Source: an uncultured Porphyromonadaceae bacterium
GTDB lineage: Bacteria; Bacteroidota; Bacteroidia; Bacteroidales; Muribaculaceae
Direction: 5' to 3'
DNA: 64,000 bases
Assembly: GCA_900545955.1 (NCBI GenBank)
Contig: URAU01000010.1
Location: 44,128-108,127, forward strand
Shown: positions 9,517 through 17,525 of the stretch, piece by piece
Numbering within the stretch: the stretch's first letter is position 1
Layout of the letters: each line of letters opens with the position of its first letter
Translations under genes and position numbers: made by a program
Notes under the pieces: model-generated
Databases searched by the model: none
What the model saw: the letters and a program-made list of their open reading frames with translations, nothing else
Told to the model about the DNA's origin: nothing

Positions 9517-10866
9517 ATGAAACCGGTAATATTCGTCAACGGCCTGATTGTAAGCGATGGATTCCGATTCATCGGCTCCGTCGTGGCCAACGGATGGATG
9601 ATTAAGAGCGTCGACATGGGGAGAATCGACATCCGCACCATCGACCGCGACGTATACGAGGTGGTGAACTGCGAGGGGAAATTCGTGCTTCCAGGCATGA
9701 TCGACGAGCACGTGCATTTCCGCGATCCGGGCCTTACGGAGAAGGGCGACATCGCCACCGAGAGCCGTGCGGCCCTGGCCGGCGGCGTGACGAGTTTCTT
9801 CGATATGCCCAACACGTCGCCACAGACCACGACCATCGAGGCGTGGGAGCAGAAGATGCAGCGCGCCGCCCAGGCGTCGGCCGCCAACTATGCCTTCTTC
9901 CTCGGCGCCACCAACAACAATCTCGACCAGATTCTCGCAGCCGACTACACGCGCATCCCCGGAGTGAAACTTTTCATGGGGAGCTCCACGGGGGGCATGC
10001 TCGTCGACAACGACGACACAATCGTAAAACTTTTCCGCAATTTCCACCGAGTAATCGCCTGCCACGCCGAAAGCGAGGCTGTAATTGCGGCCAACCGCCA
10101 GAGGCTAAGCGCCATGTATCCGGGTGGCATCCCTCTGGAATGCCATAGCTCGGTGCGGTCGGCCCGCGCATGCTTCGAATCGACGGCCCACGCCGTGAAG
10201 CTGGCGCGCGCCACGGGAGCACGGCTCCACGTAATGCACATCACCACGGCCGAGGAGCTGCAGCTTTTCAGCTCCGGAGGCATCTCCGGCAAGCGTATCA
10301 CCGCCGAGACCTGCCCGCATTATCTCTGCTTCACCGACAAATCGGTGGCCGAGACCAACGGACTGACCAAGTGCAACCCCGCCATAAAGACCGACGACGA
10401 CCGGCGCGAGCTGCTTCGCGCCGTGGCCGACGGGCGCATCGATGTGGTAGCCACCGACCACGCTCCCCATCTGCTTTCCCAGAAGCAAGGCAACGCGCTG
10501 ACAGCCGCTTCGGGGATGCCCTCGGTTCAGTTCGCCCTACCGGTAATGATGACTCTGGCCGGACGCGGGTATTTCACACTTGAGGATGTAGTGGAGCGCA
10601 TGGCCTCGGCTCCCGCAAAGCTCTACGGAGTATCGCGCCGCGGATTCATACGCCAGCAGTATTCCGCCGACATCGTGATTGTAGACCCCGACGCCGACTA
10701 CACCGTGGACCGCGCCGACGTGATAAGCGCCTGCGGCTGGAGCCCCTACGAGGGGATGCGCCTGCGCTACCGCGTGGAGCAGACGTGGGTCAACGGCCAG
10801 CAGGCCTATGTCGACGGCCGTTTCACAGGCCGACAGACAGCGCTGCCCGTGCGCTTCGATGTCTGA
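9517..10866 (+). CDS. pyrC: dihydroorotase
   Basis: The enzyme cyclises N-carbamoyl-aspartate to dihydroorotate in pyrimidine synthesis (cytoplasm). The 449-residue length fits the class I (amidohydrolase, PyrC/AllB-like) type common in Bacteroidota. Visible motifs are the metal-binding MIDEHVHFRDPGLTEKGD (about 65-82), FFDMPNTSPQTTT, the histidine in ARLHVMHITTAEEL, TAETCPHYL and the catalytic DVVATDHAPH (about 310). It shares a strand with the upstream glycosyltransferase. No hairpin terminator is obvious after the stop codon. Confidence 0.93.
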   Translation: MKPVIFVNGLIVSDGFRFIGSVVANGWMIKSVDMGRIDIRTIDRDVYEVVNCEGKFVLPGMIDEHVHFRDPGLTEKGDIATESRAALAGGVTSFFDMPNTSPQTTTIEAWEQKMQRAAQASAANYAFFLGATNNNLDQILAADYTRIPGVKLFMGSSTGGMLVDNDDTIVKLFRNFHRVIACHAESEAVIAANRQRLSAMYPGGIPLECHSSVRSARACFESTAHAVKLARATGARLHVMHITTAEELQLFSSGGISGKRITAETCPHYLCFTDKSVAETNGLTKCNPAIKTDDDRRELLRAVADGRIDVVATDHAPHLLSQKQGNALTAASGMPSVQFALPVMMTLAGRGYFTLEDVVERMASAPAKLYGVSRRGFIRQQYSADIVIVDPDADYTVDRADVISACGWSPYEGMRLRYRVEQTWVNGQQAYVDGRFTGRQTALPVRFDV

Positions 10867-10999
10867 ATTCCCGCCACTCCCTACTTTCCGTTTTCTAATT
10901 TAACATTTCCATTTCCCATGGTTTTCAACAATCGGGGGCAGTTATCAACATTTCTGCTTAAATGATGTGAAAACGTTTCGGCGCGTGCGGATTTTTATC

Positions 11000-11007
11000 C
11001 AAATTTG
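11000..11007 (+). promoter_or_regulatory. possible -7 box for parA-parB-surE
   Basis: CAAATTTG differs from TAnnTTTG by one base, and TTTC lies 20 nt upstream at the -33 distance. Transcription from here would give a leader of about 105 nt for parA. Weak evidence. Confidence 0.3.
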
Positions 11008-11119
11008 CAGCAGAAACGAGCGTGGAACATTGGCCACCCGCCTCATTGGCAACAGATAGCCTCGCGCGGCGCCTTCGAACGTTCCACAGCGCGCATATCT
11101 TTATCTCCACACTTTTTCT

Positions 11120-11881
11120 ATGGGAAAAATCATAGCAATCGCCAACCAGAAAGGTGGCGTGGGAAAAACCACCACCACAATCAACCTCGCGGCTTCGCTG
11201 GCCATGCAGGGCAAAAAAGTGCTTATAATCGACGCCGACCCCCAGGCCAACGCCACTTCGGGCTACGGAATCGACCCGCGCACCATGCAGAGCAGCATAT
11301 ATGAGTGTCTTGTCGACGAATATCCGGTAGACGGCGCTCAGGTATCGACCTGCGTCGACGGCCTCGAGCTGGTAGGCTCGCGCATCGACCTTGCCGGAGC
11401 CGAACTCGAGCTGATCGAGAAGCCGGAACGCGAGAAGGTGCTCCGCCGCCTGCTCCACGATGTGGCTGACAAATACGATTTCATTCTTATCGACTGCTCC
11501 CCCTCGCTGGGACTCATCACAGTGAACGCCCTTACGGCCGCCGACTCGGTAATCATACCGGTGCAGGCCGAATATTTCGCACTCGAAGGTATCAGCAAGC
11601 TTCTCAACACCATCCGAATAATCAAATCGAAGCTCAATCCCGACCTCGAGATAGAGGGGTTCCTTCTGACTATGTACGACGCACGCCTGCGCCTGGCCAA
11701 CCAGATCTACGAGGAGCTGAAGAGCCACTTCGGCGATATGGTGTTCAATACGGTGATTCCGCGCAACATACGTCTGAGCGAAGCACCGTCGCACGGGCTG
11801 CCTGCCATTCTCTACGACCCCGAGAGCCGCGGCGCGACATCGCACATCGCCCTGGCCAAAGAGCTCATCTCCAAAAACTGA
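11120..11881 (+). CDS. parA: ParA/Soj chromosome-partitioning ATPase
   Basis: The 253-residue protein is a deviant Walker A ATPase that binds DNA and drives segregation of ParB-parS complexes. The P-loop NQKGGVGKTTTTINLAASLA starts at residue 9. Also visible are the Walker A' aspartate (VLIIDADPQANATSGYG) and Walker B region (FILIDCSPSLGLITVNAL). Length and motifs match chromosomal Soj/ParA. It is followed after 34 nt by parB, then surE, as one operon. Confidence 0.95.
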   Translation: MGKIIAIANQKGGVGKTTTTINLAASLAMQGKKVLIIDADPQANATSGYGIDPRTMQSSIYECLVDEYPVDGAQVSTCVDGLELVGSRIDLAGAELELIEKPEREKVLRRLLHDVADKYDFILIDCSPSLGLITVNALTAADSVIIPVQAEYFALEGISKLLNTIRIIKSKLNPDLEIEGFLLTMYDARLRLANQIYEELKSHFGDMVFNTVIPRNIRLSEAPSHGLPAILYDPESRGATSHIALAKELISKN

Positions 11882-11915
11882 CCTCCCTCACATTATATTA
11901 TAGGACATATAGACT

Positions 11916-12803
11916 ATGGCACAACACCGCAACGCCCTCGGCCGAGGCCTGGGCTCGCTCATATCTATGGACGACACCCCCGCACGCGGCTCGTCGGCTA
12001 TCAGCAACATACCTCTCGACCAGATTTCGCCCAACCCGGAGCAGCCGCGTACCACCTTCGACGAGGAGGCGCTCGACGAACTGGCCACCTCCATCCGCGA
12101 GCTGGGCATAATCCAGCCGCTCTCGCTACGCAAGGTGGGTCCTGACTCCTACCAGATTATCGCAGGCGAACGCCGCTTCCGCGCCGCGCGCATCGCGGGA
12201 CTCGACGCCGTGCCGGCCTACATCCGTACGGCCAATGAGACCGAGCTCACCGAGATGGCCCTGATCGAGAATATCCAGCGCGAGGACCTCAACGCCATCG
12301 AGATTGCCCTGACGTTCAAGAAACTGATCGACCAGTACAGTCTCACCCAGGAACGCCTCTCGGAGCGCATAGGCAAGAAGCGCGCCACGGTGGCCAACTT
12401 CCTGCGTCTGCTCAAGCTCCCCGCCGAGGTTCAGCTCGGGTTGCGCGACAAGCGCGTCGACATGGGCCACGCCCGCGCGTTGCTGTCGATCGACAATCCT
12501 TCGGCGCAGCTCAAGATATATAAGGAGATACTGCGCCAGGGGCTCTCGGTGCGCAAGGTAGAGGAACTTGCCAAAGCCTATCAGGAAGGGAAGAAGAAAG
12601 ATGACTCCGGAACTCCGGCAGCCGAGGCACCCCGCCGCTTTGCCAACCACGATTTCGACCTGCTCAAGAAACACCTTTCGGCGGCGTTCGGCGCTCCCGT
12701 TAAATTTTCATGCGACCGCAAGGGTCGCGGCCAGATCACCTTCAGTTTCGCCGACGAGGAGGAACTGGCACGCCTGATTTCCACATTCGACAAGCTCCAC
12801 TGA
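11916..12803 (+). CDS. parB: ParB/Spo0J chromosome-partitioning protein
   Basis: ParB binds parS sites, loads as a CTP-dependent clamp and stimulates ParA. The 295 residues open with the ParA-interaction end (RNALGRGLGSLIS), then the ParB/Srx nuclease-like CTPase domain with QIIAGERRFRAARIAGL and ALIENIQREDLNAIEIA, then the helix-turn-helix (LSERIGKKRATVANFLRLLK), and a C-terminal dimerisation region (ITFSFADEEELARLISTF). Forty residues between the last two are low-complexity linker. No parS palindrome was spotted nearby by eye. Confidence 0.95.
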   Translation: MAQHRNALGRGLGSLISMDDTPARGSSAISNIPLDQISPNPEQPRTTFDEEALDELATSIRELGIIQPLSLRKVGPDSYQIIAGERRFRAARIAGLDAVPAYIRTANETELTEMALIENIQREDLNAIEIALTFKKLIDQYSLTQERLSERIGKKRATVANFLRLLKLPAEVQLGLRDKRVDMGHARALLSIDNPSAQLKIYKEILRQGLSVRKVEELAKAYQEGKKKDDSGTPAAEAPRRFANHDFDLLKKHLSAAFGAPVKFSCDRKGRGQITFSFADEEELARLISTFDKLH

Positions 12804-12818
12804 AAACAGCCACCTTAC

Positions 12819-13595
12819 ATGACCGACTCACGACCTCTGATTCTCATCACCAACGACGACGGAATCGAAGCCCCCGGGCTTTTTCATCTCATCGACTGCG
12901 TGGCAGAGCTGGGCGACATAGTCGTGGTGGCTCCCGCGCGACCTCAATCGGGACAGTCGAGTGCTTTCACTGTGAACGCGCCGCTGCGCGTGCGCGACCA
13001 CGCCGACTACCATGGCGCAACAATGCACTCGGTCGACGGAACTCCGGTGGACTGCGTAAAGCTTTCGATGCACCATATCCTGCCGCGCCGGCCCGACCTG
13101 CTCCTTTCAGGCATCAACCACGGCTCCAACGCCGGGAATTCCCTGATTTATTCGGGCACGATGGGCGCCGCACTCGAAGGCTGCATGCAGGGAATCGCCT
13201 CGGTAGGATTTTCGCTGCTGCACCATTCGTTGAAAGCCGATTTCACGGAATGCACGCCCTACGTGACCGAGGTGGCACGTAGAGTACTCGACCACGGATT
13301 GCCTCACGACGTGTGTCTCAACATCAACTTTCCCGCAAAGGTGCACATCAAGGGAATGAAGGTGGTGCGCGCGGCACGCTCCCACTGGACGGAGGAATAC
13401 CAGACATACACAGACCCCCACGGCAAGCCTTTCTACTGGCTTACGGGGAGTCTGGTGAACGAAGAACCGGAAATGGCCGACACCGACCTCTACTGGCTCG
13501 ACCGCCACTACGCGTCGGTGGTGCCGTGTACTCCCGACCAGAATCTGCCTGGAGCCATGGTAGCCGTGCGGTCGCTGCTCAATACATCGGAGTGA
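12819..13595 (+). CDS. surE: 5'/3'-nucleotidase SurE
   Basis: SurE removes phosphate from nucleoside monophosphates and is a metal-dependent survival protein. The 258 residues begin with the family signature PLILITNDDGIEAPGLFHL, whose Asp13-Asp14 bind the metal. They also show APARPQSGQSSAFT and LLLSGINHGSNAGNSLIYSG with the metal-binding asparagine. It sits 15 nt after parB, so it is probably co-transcribed. Its last 17 bases overlap the 3' end of the convergent gene at 13579-14622. Confidence 0.95.
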   Translation: MTDSRPLILITNDDGIEAPGLFHLIDCVAELGDIVVVAPARPQSGQSSAFTVNAPLRVRDHADYHGATMHSVDGTPVDCVKLSMHHILPRRPDLLLSGINHGSNAGNSLIYSGTMGAALEGCMQGIASVGFSLLHHSLKADFTECTPYVTEVARRVLDHGLPHDVCLNINFPAKVHIKGMKVVRAARSHWTEEYQTYTDPHGKPFYWLTGSLVNEEPEMADTDLYWLDRHYASVVPCTPDQNLPGAMVAVRSLLNTSE

Positions 13596-14622
13596 AGGGG
13601 GCCGAGCGGTGGAGCTCCTTGTTGGCGCATCCCACCACATCGGTATATTTTGCAGTGTCGAGCTTCAGCACGGGTGCGCCGTCGTAAAGGTCGAGTTTCG
13701 TCAGGTCGATGTAGTAGATTCCGGGGTTAGTGACTATTTCAAAATAATACCGGAGATTCTTGAGATCGGCATAGCTGCGCCATTGGGTGGCCGATAGATT
13801 GGGCTCCCCTTCTATCATATATGTATAGGGCACGCTCACGTCGGCCATGATGGAGCGCGTAATCGTCAGCGCAAGCGCCGGATCGGCCGTTTTCTCCACG
13901 TGGGTAGCAAAGTAATTGCCGCGAACGCAGCGTGCGGGGCTCTTCACACCACCGGGCATCATATTGCGGCCGCCGACACCTTCCCAGTAGTCAACTATGG
14001 CGCGCATGGACGGCCATGTGGGATCGTTGGTCATGCAGCGGTATCGGCCCATGTCGTAGATGTTTATGTCGCCATGGTCGAACTCGAAGATTATAGAATG
14101 GCCGGTGGCGTCGGTGACGCCCCAGTGGAGAGTCGCGGCCGTGCCGCCGTCGAATGTAGCGCCACCGAGCGAGAAATCATGGGCTTTAAGCACGTCGATC
14201 ACTTCGGCCGTGGTGGCGTTCATGTCGAGCAGCCAGCCTATAAACATAGCCATCGACATAGGGGGCAGACCAATGGTGGAATCATTGTCGTAGACAGTGC
14301 CCTTACAGAAAAGCCCGTTGATTACCAGCCCTTTTTCATTCATGCCCTCGGTGATACCACCGTCGTAGCCAACGGCATATACAGCCCCGTAGAGCGACGT
14401 CCAGCTTACGGCTCCGGGCTTATTGGAACCAACTTTGTGCATGCCACGCGGATAGACGTAGAGATTGGTGGGAATCGGCGTCTTCCAGTCGAGCGACCGA
14501 CCTACAATGTATTGCGAATCAAGGCCCTCGTAGATTACGCGGGTACAACTCTCAGCGCTCTGTGGCGCGAGCGAAGCCACAGCCAGAACGGCAGCCATGG
14601 CTCCTATAGCATAGTGTCTCAT
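13579..14622 (-). CDS. exported choloylglycine hydrolase family protein (Ntn amidohydrolase)
   Basis: A 347-residue linear-amide C-N hydrolase of the bile salt hydrolase / penicillin V acylase family. A signal peptide ends just before Cys26 (APQSAES-C), which would become the N-terminal nucleophile. Arg42 and Asp45 in GRSLDW keep the spacing of Arg18 and Asp21 to Cys2 in bile salt hydrolases. Family asparagines appear in EGMNEKGL and MTNDPTW. It would act in the periplasm or outside. Whether the substrate is a conjugated bile acid, an acyl-homoserine lactone or another N-acyl compound cannot be decided. Its stop codon lies inside the 3' end of surE. Confidence 0.88.
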   Translation of the reverse strand: MRHYAIGAMAAVLAVASLAPQSAESCTRVIYEGLDSQYIVGRSLDWKTPIPTNLYVYPRGMHKVGSNKPGAVSWTSLYGAVYAVGYDGGITEGMNEKGLVINGLFCKGTVYDNDSTIGLPPMSMAMFIGWLLDMNATTAEVIDVLKAHDFSLGGATFDGGTAATLHWGVTDATGHSIIFEFDHGDINIYDMGRYRCMTNDPTWPSMRAIVDYWEGVGGRNMMPGGVKSPARCVRGNYFATHVEKTADPALALTITRSIMADVSVPYTYMIEGEPNLSATQWRSYADLKNLRYYFEIVTNPGIYYIDLTKLDLYDGAPVLKLDTAKYTDVVGCANKELHRSAPFTPMY

Positions 14623-14789
14623 ATCAATCGAATATTTTGAGGTTTACATCCAATAATAAAAACAATGCCGCACACGGTATGGTTTGACAACCCGCCTTTT
14701 ATGCCGCATTTTACTGTTTATGTCGCATTTTACTCATCCGGTAGCCCTTTCCCCACAGCAACGCCGCACGCCTTACCGTTAAATTTTAT

Positions 14790-14821
14790 TTTGGGAATTA
14801 TATAAATCTTTCATAACTTTG
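14790..14821 (+). promoter_or_regulatory. Bacteroidota-type promoter
   Basis: TTTG at 14790-14793 and TAACTTTG at 14814-14821 are spaced by 20 nt, a full consensus match. It drives the secreted-protein gene at 14918, with a leader of about 90 nt. Confidence 0.75.
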
Positions 14822-14917
14822 CCACATACCTTAAATTAGCGGAGCAAAATATGCCAGACGCTCCATTCCGAATCTTGCCAACCTATCTATTCAACTTAAA
14901 TCAATACCATTAACAGC

Positions 14918-16168
14918 ATGAAGAAATCTTTACTTTTCATGGCGGTTCTTTCTGCCGCAACCTTCTGCGCATCCGCGCAGGATGCCTTTCCCGAAGGAGA
15001 CGTTTACATCCGCAATGTAAAAACCGGATTTTATCTCAACAACGGCTACAGCTGGGGTACAAAAGCTATTCTCAAACCTCAGGCTCGCGCATTCCAGCTG
15101 GTGGAAAACGGCGCAGGCGACGGCACCGTCTACCTGAAGAGCAGCCTTGGCGTTCTCGCCCGCGACAACGCCACATCCGGCGAATTATATTGCGACAAAC
15201 CGGAATCGGATCTCGGACAATTCTATCTTGAGAAGCAGGACAACGGCTACTACACAATCGACCTCAGCGGCTGGTATCTCTGTGCTGAAAATCCGGATCA
15301 GATGATGTCGTATAACCCGTCGACCGATTCATGGGAATCCTATCAGAACGTGCCCCACTACTACGACTTCTACCCGCTGACGGGTACCGACAACTATTCC
15401 GCCGACGACATGAACATCATGTGGGAGCTCCTGACCCGCGAGCAGATGCATCAGGCGATGGCAGCCGCCACCGACGCTAATGTGCTCGACGCAACCTACC
15501 TTATCAAGGCTCATATGATCGACGTCAACGATAAGGACAACGAAACGGCATGGCTCGTAGGCGGCGAGACCAACAAGCTTACGTTCCCTGCTCCGGGCTG
15601 GGGCACAGGCTACGAAGACAGCTGGATCCGCAAGGTGGTTTACGCCTGGTTTAACTTAGACGACCACCCAGAAATGGAAGGTATAATGGATGTAAACGTC
15701 TGTCAGCAAGTAGCCGACGCTCCTGCCGGAACTTACGAGGTTGAATATCAGGTATCGAACCAGAGCCTCACACCTATGGAAATCATGTTCAACACCACAG
15801 TGGCAGAACCTATTGCCGGTAAAGGACAGGATTATTGGTATGGCGACGCTGCCTCCGATTTCAACAACTACGACAATCTGAAAAAGGCAGTATTCACCGT
15901 AGGCGATGATGGCCAACTCGCCATCACTATGACCAAACATACCAGCGCCGACACTCAGAACCGCTTCGCTTTCAAGAGCTTTATCCTTAAATACCACGGC
16001 AAAAACTCGAGCCTCGGCAGTGTTGAGGGTATCGAAACCGACGCATTCGACGCCGACGCTCCCGCCGAATACTACAACCTGCAGGGCATCCGCGTAGCCG
16101 AACCCACCACCGGCCTCTACATAGTCCGCCAGGGCTCGAACGTCAGCAAGCAGCTCATCCGCAAATAA
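14918..16168 (+). CDS. secreted protein with T9SS-like C-terminal sorting tail, function unknown
   Basis: The product is 416 residues. A clear signal peptide (residues 1-20, ending FCASAQ) is followed by a beta-rich region (GDVYIRNVKTGFYLNNGYSW and similar) that resembles a ricin-type or agglutinin-like lectin fold, though I do not recognise the family. A second beta-sandwich-like domain spans about 230-360. The end, EYYNLQGIRVAEPTTGLYIV followed by a basic IRK, is the pattern of type IX secretion C-terminal tails in Bacteroidales. It is therefore probably surface-exposed or released. It has its own promoter and stands alone between convergent and divergent neighbours. Confidence 0.7.
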   Translation: MKKSLLFMAVLSAATFCASAQDAFPEGDVYIRNVKTGFYLNNGYSWGTKAILKPQARAFQLVENGAGDGTVYLKSSLGVLARDNATSGELYCDKPESDLGQFYLEKQDNGYYTIDLSGWYLCAENPDQMMSYNPSTDSWESYQNVPHYYDFYPLTGTDNYSADDMNIMWELLTREQMHQAMAAATDANVLDATYLIKAHMIDVNDKDNETAWLVGGETNKLTFPAPGWGTGYEDSWIRKVVYAWFNLDDHPEMEGIMDVNVCQQVADAPAGTYEVEYQVSNQSLTPMEIMFNTTVAEPIAGKGQDYWYGDAASDFNNYDNLKKAVFTVGDDGQLAITMTKHTSADTQNRFAFKSFILKYHGKNSSLGSVEGIETDAFDADAPAEYYNLQGIRVAEPTTGLYIVRQGSNVSKQLIRK

Positions 16169-16180
16169 ATCCGACACCCT

Positions 16181-16208
16181 GATGTAGCGGCTTAGCCGCC
16201 TCCACATC
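16181..16208 (+). terminator. stem-loop after the secreted-protein gene
   Basis: GCGGC (16187-16191) pairs with GCCGC (16195-16199) over a TTA loop, extended by GATGT/ACATC (16181-16185 and 16204-16208). It starts 12 nt past the stop codon. No T-tract follows, so it may be a transcript-end structure rather than a classic terminator. Confidence 0.45.
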
Positions 16209-16229
16209 AGCATACTACCTAATACACGA

Positions 16230-16279
16230 CGCCCCCGCTACGGCGCATGGATCCTGAACATGCTTCCATAGCGGGGGCG
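16230..16279. terminator. GC-rich inverted repeat between convergent genes
   Basis: CGCCCCCGCTA (16230-16240) is perfectly complementary to TAGCGGGGGCG (16269-16279), with a 28-nt loop that can itself pair partly. It lies between the convergent secreted-protein and nuclease genes and could stop transcription from either side. No T-run follows. Confidence 0.5.
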
Positions 16280-16298
16280 AAGTGTGTTCTGCCTCAGG

Positions 16299-17102
16299 TT
16301 ATTCGGCGGGGGTGAAGGCGTCGTTGAGGAGGCGGGCGAGGCGGAGGCCGCCGGCCAGGAGCTGGTCTTCGATGACGGGAGCCCAATAGGCTACGGCGTC
16401 GTAGCTGAGGTTGGTGCCGGCAGGGGTGTTTTTATATACGCGGGCGGCAAGCTCCACGTTGCGGGCAGCCCAATCGTCGACGGTACCGGCCTGGAGGAGT
16501 TTCTGCTGCGGTTCGGAGAGGCGGTCGAGCTGGTCGGCCCACTCGGTGTAGCTCCAGCGGTGTGCAGCCTCGAGCAGAGAGCCGTCCCACACGGAGTGGA
16601 GGTTTTTCTCCTGTCCGAAAAACTTTACCTTTATCGAGTTGCCGCCGCGGTCGGAGGCGTGGCCCATATGGAGCGGCTGATGAAGGTCGCCTACGAGATG
16701 TACTAGCATCTTGAGTGCGAGGGCTTTATCAGCCTTAGGAGCCTGCGGATTGCGCAGAGTCGACATGTTGAGCTGTATTGCCGACACGACGTCGCCGTCA
16801 GGGGCCACTCGGGCGGTAGCATACGTTTCGTTAGCGTCGACATTGCGGTAGTGCCACGTCTTGGAATAGGCGTATTCGGGTGTATGGCTGGCGTTGTCGA
16901 GCCAGTTGGCCCAGTAGACTATCGAGCGGCCGTCGAGCAGCGAGTCGATGGCCTCGGCGGCCTCGGGGGTAAGATGGCGCTCGGCGATGGACGCCGTGAC
17001 GTCGTGGCCCTTCTGACTCCATGCCATTGCCGAAAAGGCTGTAACCATACAAATGGCGGCCGTGGCCGCCCTTCCGATAAGATTCAATCTCGCGATATTC
17101 AT
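16299..17102 (-). CDS. S1/P1 nuclease family protein
   Basis: A zinc-dependent, secreted single-strand nuclease/3'-nucleotidase family member. The signal peptide ends AFSAMA and the mature protein starts with Trp, as the family requires (W1 and H6 in WSQKGHD). The other zinc-ligand motifs are present: KTWHYRNVD, MLVHLVGDLHQPLHMGHASD and LHSVWDGSLLE. The frame stays open to 17138, but a TAAATTTG -7 box at 17127-17134 lies inside that extension. Translation must therefore start at the ATG at 17102 or 17108. About 267 residues, usual for the family. It probably salvages nucleotides outside the cytoplasm. Confidence 0.92.
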   Translation of the reverse strand: MNIARLNLIGRAATAAICMVTAFSAMAWSQKGHDVTASIAERHLTPEAAEAIDSLLDGRSIVYWANWLDNASHTPEYAYSKTWHYRNVDANETYATARVAPDGDVVSAIQLNMSTLRNPQAPKADKALALKMLVHLVGDLHQPLHMGHASDRGGNSIKVKFFGQEKNLHSVWDGSLLEAAHRWSYTEWADQLDRLSEPQQKLLQAGTVDDWAARNVELAARVYKNTPAGTNLSYDAVAYWAPVIEDQLLAGGLRLARLLNDAFTPAE

Positions 17103-17126
17103 AATCATTTTGATTTTTCGTTTTCC

Positions 17127-17157
17127 CAAATTTAGCAAAAACCGCCGATTTCCGAAA
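17127..17157 (-). promoter_or_regulatory. promoter of the S1/P1 nuclease gene
   Basis: The minus strand reads TTTC (17154-17157), 19 nt, then TAAATTTG (17127-17134). The -7 box is exact and the -33 has one mismatch. It sets the start codon at 17108 or 17102. Confidence 0.55.
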
Positions 17158-17172
17158 ACCCAATCCCATTTC

Positions 17173-17264
17173 CCGCCAAATCACGGATTGATTTTCCGCC
17201 AAATGACGGAATGAAAAACCGCCAAATCACGGGGTGATTTTCCGCCAAATGACGGATTGATTCT
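17173..17264. repeat. four tandem 23-bp repeats in a divergent promoter region
   Basis: Four head-to-tail units start at 17173, 17196, 17219 and 17242, each beginning CCGCCAAAT and continuing (C or G)ACGG, then TGA and an A/T-rich end. Units 1 and 3 carry TCACGG, units 2 and 4 TGACGG. They lie just upstream of the nuclease promoter and about 220 nt before the pyrG -7 box. The spacing (about two helical turns) would suit cooperative binding of a protein, but this is inferred. Confidence 0.8.
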
Positions 17265-17311
17265 AATAACTATACATAAATTTCTCACTATTTTAAAGCG
17301 CGGCACCACTA

Positions 17312-17424
17312 CATCGCCTCTCCGAGGCTCTAATATTGAAAACCCTCTCTCCACCCCAGGCTCGTTCCTGCGGACTTTCACCCGAGGTTGGAGACAATAT
17401 CGGCTCTCCAAGCCTCAGAGGATG
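17312..17424. repeat. imperfect palindromic intergenic element
   Basis: A 113-bp stretch with loose dyad symmetry. The left end CATCGCCTC..GAGGCTC..ATATTG is mirrored by CAATATCGGCTCTCC..CCTCAGAGGATG on the right. Inside, CTCCACCCCAGG faces the complement of CCGAGGTTGGAG. It resembles the structured dispersed repeats of Bacteroidales intergenic DNA, but no second copy is in the window. Confidence 0.35.
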
Positions 17425-17481
17425 ATAGATAATAATGGTTATTGGGGAGCGAAAAGTATAGATACTCATTTTATTTTTTCT

Positions 17482-17489
17482 TACCTTTG
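17482..17489 (+). promoter_or_regulatory. -7 box for pyrG, deciding its start
   Basis: TACCTTTG matches TAnnTTTG exactly. Transcription would start near 17496, downstream of the longest open frame's upstream start (TTG at 17442), so that start cannot be used. No TTTG -33 element is seen. Confidence 0.6.
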
Positions 17490-17525
17490 CATGCGGAAAA
17501 TTTTTCAGTAAAAATTTCAGAAGCA

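Noticed and set aside
17173..17264. CRISPR-like array
   Set aside because: The units are contiguous with no spacers and there are no cas genes.
17442..17525. 28-codon N-terminal extension of CTP synthase
   Set aside because: It begins with TTG and contains the -7 promoter box; conserved sequence starts at the GTG at 17526.
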